8,588 nucleotides of DNA from an uncultured Senegalimassilia sp. Its GTDB lineage: Bacteria; Actinomycetota; Coriobacteriia; Coriobacteriales; Eggerthellaceae. Shown here in pieces: positions 6,025 through 8,588 of the stretch (positions are counted from its first letter, which is position 1; every line of letters begins with the position of its first letter). Both the position numbers and the translations under genes were made by a program. The notes under the pieces are model-generated. The model saw only the letters and a program-made list of their open reading frames with translations, was not told where the DNA came from and made no database searches. The DNA is taken from contig NZ_CABQJR010000040.1 of assembly GCF_902464545.1 (NCBI RefSeq), positions 1-8,588 of the forward strand. Reading direction: 5' to 3'.

Positions 6025-6358
6025 GTTAAAACTACGTTCAACAAGTTACCCACATGTTAAATCTTGACCAAACCGAGCATTTGAGAACGCTTTTGCGGCA
6101 TCGGGCGCGATCATGGAGCTGTAAGCAGAGGATTTTCGCATGCTTAAACGCGAAGGGGTATCGGGTCGACAGGTCGGAGGGGCATCCGGCAGCAGGAAGG
6201 CAAAGAAGCGTCCGGCGACCACCCCCACATTGCAGGGCGCGATCGGGGGACGGAACGCAAGGGAGCCTTTTGCCGCTGAAATGCGGGGGCTCCACAGTCG
6301 GCAAGGCGCAAGCAAACGTTAGCCGCCGAAATGCGAACCCTTTCGACCGTCTGAACGC
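6025..6358. other. Non-coding gap between leuA and serA with one nested hairpin and a short repeat
   Basis: Nothing convincingly coding is present: the frames here are arginine- and proline-rich, lack ribosome binding sites, and one begins inside the serA terminator. Two structural elements are visible. A nested inverted repeat has outer arms GGAGCC/GGCTCC (6262-6267, 6288-6293) and inner arms CCGC/GCGG (6273-6276, 6283-6286). A 14-nt near-repeat GCCGCYGAAATGCG occurs at 6272-6285 and 6322-6335, and GAACGCAA at 6253-6260 and 6353-6360. An unrecognised small RNA cannot be excluded, but no promoter/terminator pair supports one. Confidence 0.4.
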
Positions 6359-6391
6359 AAAAACGCCCGCCGCGATTTCACGCGGCGGGCG
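6359..6391 (-). terminator. Intrinsic terminator of serA
   Basis: On the minus strand, 23 nt after the serA stop, a perfect 11-bp GC-rich stem (6381-6391 with 6364-6374, 6-nt loop) is followed by UUUUU (6363-6359). This is a textbook rho-independent terminator and separates serA from leuA. Confidence 0.92.
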
Positions 6392-6414
6392 CATAGCGAT
6401 ATGCGGTTGCCCGG

Positions 6415-7998
6415 CTACAGCTTCACGTACCAGAGGTTCTTCAGGTCCTCAAGGTTCTCGCGCAGCTTGGCCAGCACGCTGTCATCGAGTTCGCCTTCGA
6501 TGTTCATGTAGACGATGGCCTGGCCTGCCTCGGGGTCGTTGACGATCTGCATGGTGGTGATGTTGATGCCGGCGTCGCCAAGAATGGAGCCGATGGTGCC
6601 CACGCGGCCGGGGCGGTCCTCATACTGGAAGATGAGCGCCTGCGGACCAGGGGCGATGTCAACCTTGTAGCCGAGCAGCGAGATGAGGCGCACGTGCTGA
6701 TCCTCGCCGGAAAGCGTGCAGCCGATCTCGCGGCCATCGGCGACGACCGTCACCGAGGAGGAGTACGCGCCGGCGGATGCGTGCGCGCCGGTGTCCACAC
6801 GGATGCCGTGGCGACGGGCGACGGCCTCGGCGTTGACGGGCGTGACCACCGTTGCCAGGTTCTTGTAGGAAAGCAGGCCCTGAAGGGTGCCGGCCATAAG
6901 GATGGTGGCATCGGCGGGAGCGGCCTTGCCCGAAGCGGTGAGCGACAGTCGCTTGGGCACTTCCCCGCCCAGCTGGGCGAGCATGCTGCCCATCATCTGG
7001 CAGGCAGGCACGTACGGGCCCACGGCGTCCATGACCTCGGGCGGCACGGGCGCCATGTTGAGCGCGGTGGGAACGACGCTGCCCTGAAGGCCGGCGGCAA
7101 TGTAATCGGCGATCTGCACGCCCGCGCGCCTTTGCGCCTCGTAGGTGTAGGCGCCCAGATGAGGCGTCAGGATAGCATTGGGGAACTCGTGCAAGGGGCT
7201 TTGCGTGCAGGGCTCGTCCTCGAAGACGTCGATGCCAGCGGCGCCGATCTTGCCGGCTGCGATGAAGTCGGCGAGCGAGTCGATGTTGTAGATGCCGCCG
7301 CGCGCCACGTTGACCAGGATGACGCCGTCTTTCATGGCGGCGTACTGTTCGGGGCCGAACATGCCGATGGTCTCGTCGGTCTTCGGCAGATGCACCGTGA
7401 TGAAATCTGCCAGGGGAAGGAGTTCGTCCATGTTGTCGTAGAGCGCCACGCCGAGCTGCTCGGCGCGCTCAGGGCTGCAATACGGGTCGTAGCCCACCAG
7501 GTGCATGCCGAACGCGCGGGCGCGCTCTGCCACCAGGCCGCCGATGCGGCCCAGGCCGAAGATGGCCAGCGTTTTCTCATACAGCTCGCTACCGCAGAAC
7601 TTGCCGCGCGACCACTCCCCCGCATGCATGCTAGCGTTGGCCTGAGCGGTGTTGCGCGCGCACGCGAGCATCAGGCACATGGTCTGCTCAGCGGCGGAGA
7701 CGATATTGGAGGTGGGGGCGTTGCATACGATGATGCCGGCCTCGGTTGCGGCCTCGACGTCGACGTTGTCCACGCCCACGCCCGCGCGGCCGATGGTGCG
7801 CAGCTTCGAAGCCGCGGCGATGACCTCGCGCGTGACGTGCGTGGCGGAGCGCACCACGAGCGCGTCGTATTCGGGGATGGCCTCGATGAGCTCATCCGTG
7901 GACATCTTCAGCTTGACATCTACCTGCAAGCCCTTCTCCGCAAGGCGGTCCAAACCGGCCTGCGCCAGCTTCTCGGTAACCAGGACCTTCTTCGTCAT
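6415..7998 (-). CDS. serA: D-3-phosphoglycerate dehydrogenase, long form with ACT domain
   Basis: 527 aa, matching the long actinobacterial type (M. tuberculosis SerA is 528). It oxidises 3-phosphoglycerate to 3-phosphohydroxypyruvate with NAD+, the first step of serine synthesis. The substrate domain is split around the Rossmann domain, which shows GLGRIG (148-153) and the ribose-binding D171 in GYDPY. Catalytic residues are visible as R233 in NVARGG, E262 in DVFEDEP and H280 in TPHLGAYT (Y283 where Ser is common). Residues about 315-450 form the intervening domain of the long type. The C-terminal ACT domain (about 455-527) keeps Y459, D461 and N479 at the positions of the serine-binding residues of the M. 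tuberculosis enzyme, so serine feedback inhibition is likely. The MTKKVLV start at 7998 has GAAGGGTGG upstream; an in-frame ATG at 8031 would place that site inside the gene. It has its own terminator, and ilvC upstream is also terminated, so it is probably monocistronic. Confidence 0.96.
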   Translation of the reverse strand: MTKKVLVTEKLAQAGLDRLAEKGLQVDVKLKMSTDELIEAIPEYDALVVRSATHVTREVIAAASKLRTIGRAGVGVDNVDVEAATEAGIIVCNAPTSNIVSAAEQTMCLMLACARNTAQANASMHAGEWSRGKFCGSELYEKTLAIFGLGRIGGLVAERARAFGMHLVGYDPYCSPERAEQLGVALYDNMDELLPLADFITVHLPKTDETIGMFGPEQYAAMKDGVILVNVARGGIYNIDSLADFIAAGKIGAAGIDVFEDEPCTQSPLHEFPNAILTPHLGAYTYEAQRRAGVQIADYIAAGLQGSVVPTALNMAPVPPEVMDAVGPYVPACQMMGSMLAQLGGEVPKRLSLTASGKAAPADATILMAGTLQGLLSYKNLATVVTPVNAEAVARRHGIRVDTGAHASAGAYSSSVTVVADGREIGCTLSGEDQHVRLISLLGYKVDIAPGPQALIFQYEDRPGRVGTIGSILGDAGINITTMQIVNDPEAGQAIVYMNIEGELDDSVLAKLRENLEDLKNLWYVKL

Positions 7999-8069
7999 GC
8001 GCAAAAACCACCCTTCGTGTTGTGTTCGCATACGCCTCTATACTACACAACGCGAAACTTCACGGCGCA

Positions 8070-8089
8070 CCCGATATTCAAATATCCGG
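8070..8089. promoter_or_regulatory. AT-rich inverted repeat upstream of serA, candidate operator
   Basis: CCCGATATT (8070-8078) and AATATCCGG (8081-8089) form a 9-bp inverted repeat with one mismatch and a 2-nt centre, 72 nt upstream of the serA start. It stands out as an AT-rich symmetric site in GC-rich DNA, typical of a dimeric repressor or activator site. No convincing serA promoter could be placed, and the rest of 8090-8266 holds nothing I can name. Confidence 0.35.
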
Positions 8090-8266
8090 AGAAAGGCCGA
8101 TTGTCGCGAACGAATGCGCGAAAACCGGCTCGTCGACGGAACGCGCAAGGGGAGCCCCGGACAGCAAACCGCGACATGAGCAAGGGCTTTCGAAACCGCG
8201 CCGACGAATGAACGCAAGCCGCCTGCCCCTCTATACGCTCCAAGCCCAACATAGCCGTAAACAGCG

Positions 8267-8297
8267 AAAAGGGGCCGGGCGATATGCCCGGCCCCTT
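8267..8297 (-). terminator. Intrinsic terminator of ilvC
   Basis: On the minus strand, about 70 nt after the ilvC stop, a perfect 12-bp stem (8286-8297 with 8269-8280, 5-nt loop) runs into UUUU (8270-8267). It is a strong rho-independent terminator isolating ilvC from serA. Confidence 0.92.
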
Positions 8298-8366
8298 GAG
8301 GGAAACCGATTCACGGGATGGCCGGCACCCCGATATGGCTACGCGGCCAAAACCGAAACGTTCGCG

Positions 8367-8588
8367 CTATTCGGCCTCGTCGGACTTAACCCAGGAGAAC
8401 ATGCCGCGGATCTTGGCACCGGTCTGCTCGATCTCGTGCTTGTTGATGGCCTCGCGCTGCTCGAAGAGCCACTTGTGGCCGTTCTTGCAGTCGGCGACGA
8501 ACTCGCGGGCGAAGTCGCCGTTCTGGATGCGATGCAGAATCTCCTTCATGGCCTCGCGGGACTGCTCGTTGATGACCTTCGGGCCGGC
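8367..8588 (-). CDS. ilvC: Ketol-acid reductoisomerase, C-terminal part (runs off the right edge)
   Basis: The last 73 residues and the stop codon are present, and the frame is open to the window edge. The sequence AGPKVINEQSREAMKEIL, then IQNGDFAREFVAD, and later EIEQTGAKIRGMFSWVK match the end of class I (short) IlvC. In that family this C-terminal helical knot domain contributes to the active site, and the conserved tail reads roughly HxIExVGxxLRxMMxW. IlvC converts 2-acetolactate and 2-aceto-2-hydroxybutyrate to the dihydroxy acids of valine/leucine and isoleucine synthesis, using NAD(P)H and Mg2+. The NAD(P)H-binding domain lies outside the window, so cofactor preference cannot be read. 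It feeds 2-oxoisovalerate to the nearby leuA. A strong terminator follows. Confidence 0.93.
   Translation of the reverse strand, partial: AGPKVINEQSREAMKEILHRIQNGDFAREFVADCKNGHKWLFEQREAINKHEIEQTGAKIRGMFSWVKSDEAE

Noticed and set aside
5960..6060. T-box or leucine leader-peptide attenuator before leuA
   Set aside because: No T-box AGGGTGGNACCGCG-like motif, no Leu-rich short frame and no antiterminator/terminator pair were seen; the likely promoter leaves only about 30 nt of leader.
6038..6542. Small open frames on both strands in the leuA-serA gap
   Set aside because: Arg/Pro-rich composition, no ribosome binding site, and overlap with the serA terminator or the serA coding end.
6694..8211. 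Long plus-strand open frame over serA (505 codons)
   Set aside because: Antisense shadow of a complete serA, with repetitive Gly/Asp/His/Val composition and no domain.
8043..8252. 69-codon minus-strand frame between ilvC and serA
   Set aside because: No ribosome binding site before its ATG, no recognisable motif, and a basic composition typical of non-coding DNA.
1..8588. CRISPR array, tRNA/rRNA, insertion sequence, integrase or phage signature
   Set aside because: No regularly spaced repeats, tRNA T-loop consensus, transposase or integrase motifs, or terminal inverted repeats were seen on either strand.

Overview
The window reads as a GC-rich bacterial chromosome, most likely an anaerobic actinobacterium of the class Coriobacteriia (Eggerthella/Slackia/Adlercreutzia-like). 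This placement is an inference from protein style, GC content and AAAGGA-type ribosome binding sites; there is no rRNA or marker tree to confirm it. All recognisable genes except one lie on the minus strand.

Left half (1-4237), an accessory catabolic or respiratory module. Read in transcription order on the minus strand it is: a CaiA-like acyl-CoA dehydrogenase (2052-3206), the two electron transfer flavoprotein (ETF) subunits FixA/EtfB (1183-1926) and FixB/EtfA (279-1160), and the first 23 residues of a FixC-like FAD oxidoreductase running off the left edge (1-70). A TetR-family regulator (3584-4237, plus strand) is divergent from it across a 377-nt control region with clustered CCGG palindromes. 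The logic is that of caiA-fixABC: an acyl-CoA flavoenzyme exchanges electrons with a dedicated ETF, which exchanges them with a FixC-type flavoprotein. In an anaerobe this could work as an enoyl-CoA reductase (an organic electron acceptor) or as an acyl-CoA dehydrogenase. The substrate cannot be told from the window, since no CoA-transferase, CoA-ligase or hydratase is visible.

Right half (4427-8588), core amino-acid biosynthesis: leuA (2-isopropylmalate synthase, 4427-5959), serA (long-type D-3-phosphoglycerate dehydrogenase with ACT domain, 6415-7998) and the C-terminal end of ilvC (ketol-acid reductoisomerase, 8367-8588). ilvC and serA each have an intrinsic terminator just downstream. leuA and tetR converge on one strong 15-bp hairpin that can serve both. 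These three genes therefore look like separate transcription units rather than one operon, although ilvC-serA proximity is a known actinobacterial arrangement.

No tRNA, rRNA, CRISPR array, insertion sequence, integrase or phage gene was seen. The most interesting points are the acyl-CoA dehydrogenase/FixABC module of unknown substrate, the apparent relocation of the dehydrogenase's catalytic glutamate, terminator-like hairpins on both sides of the etfBA pair, and the CCGG-rich divergent control region next to a regulator of clearly lower GC.
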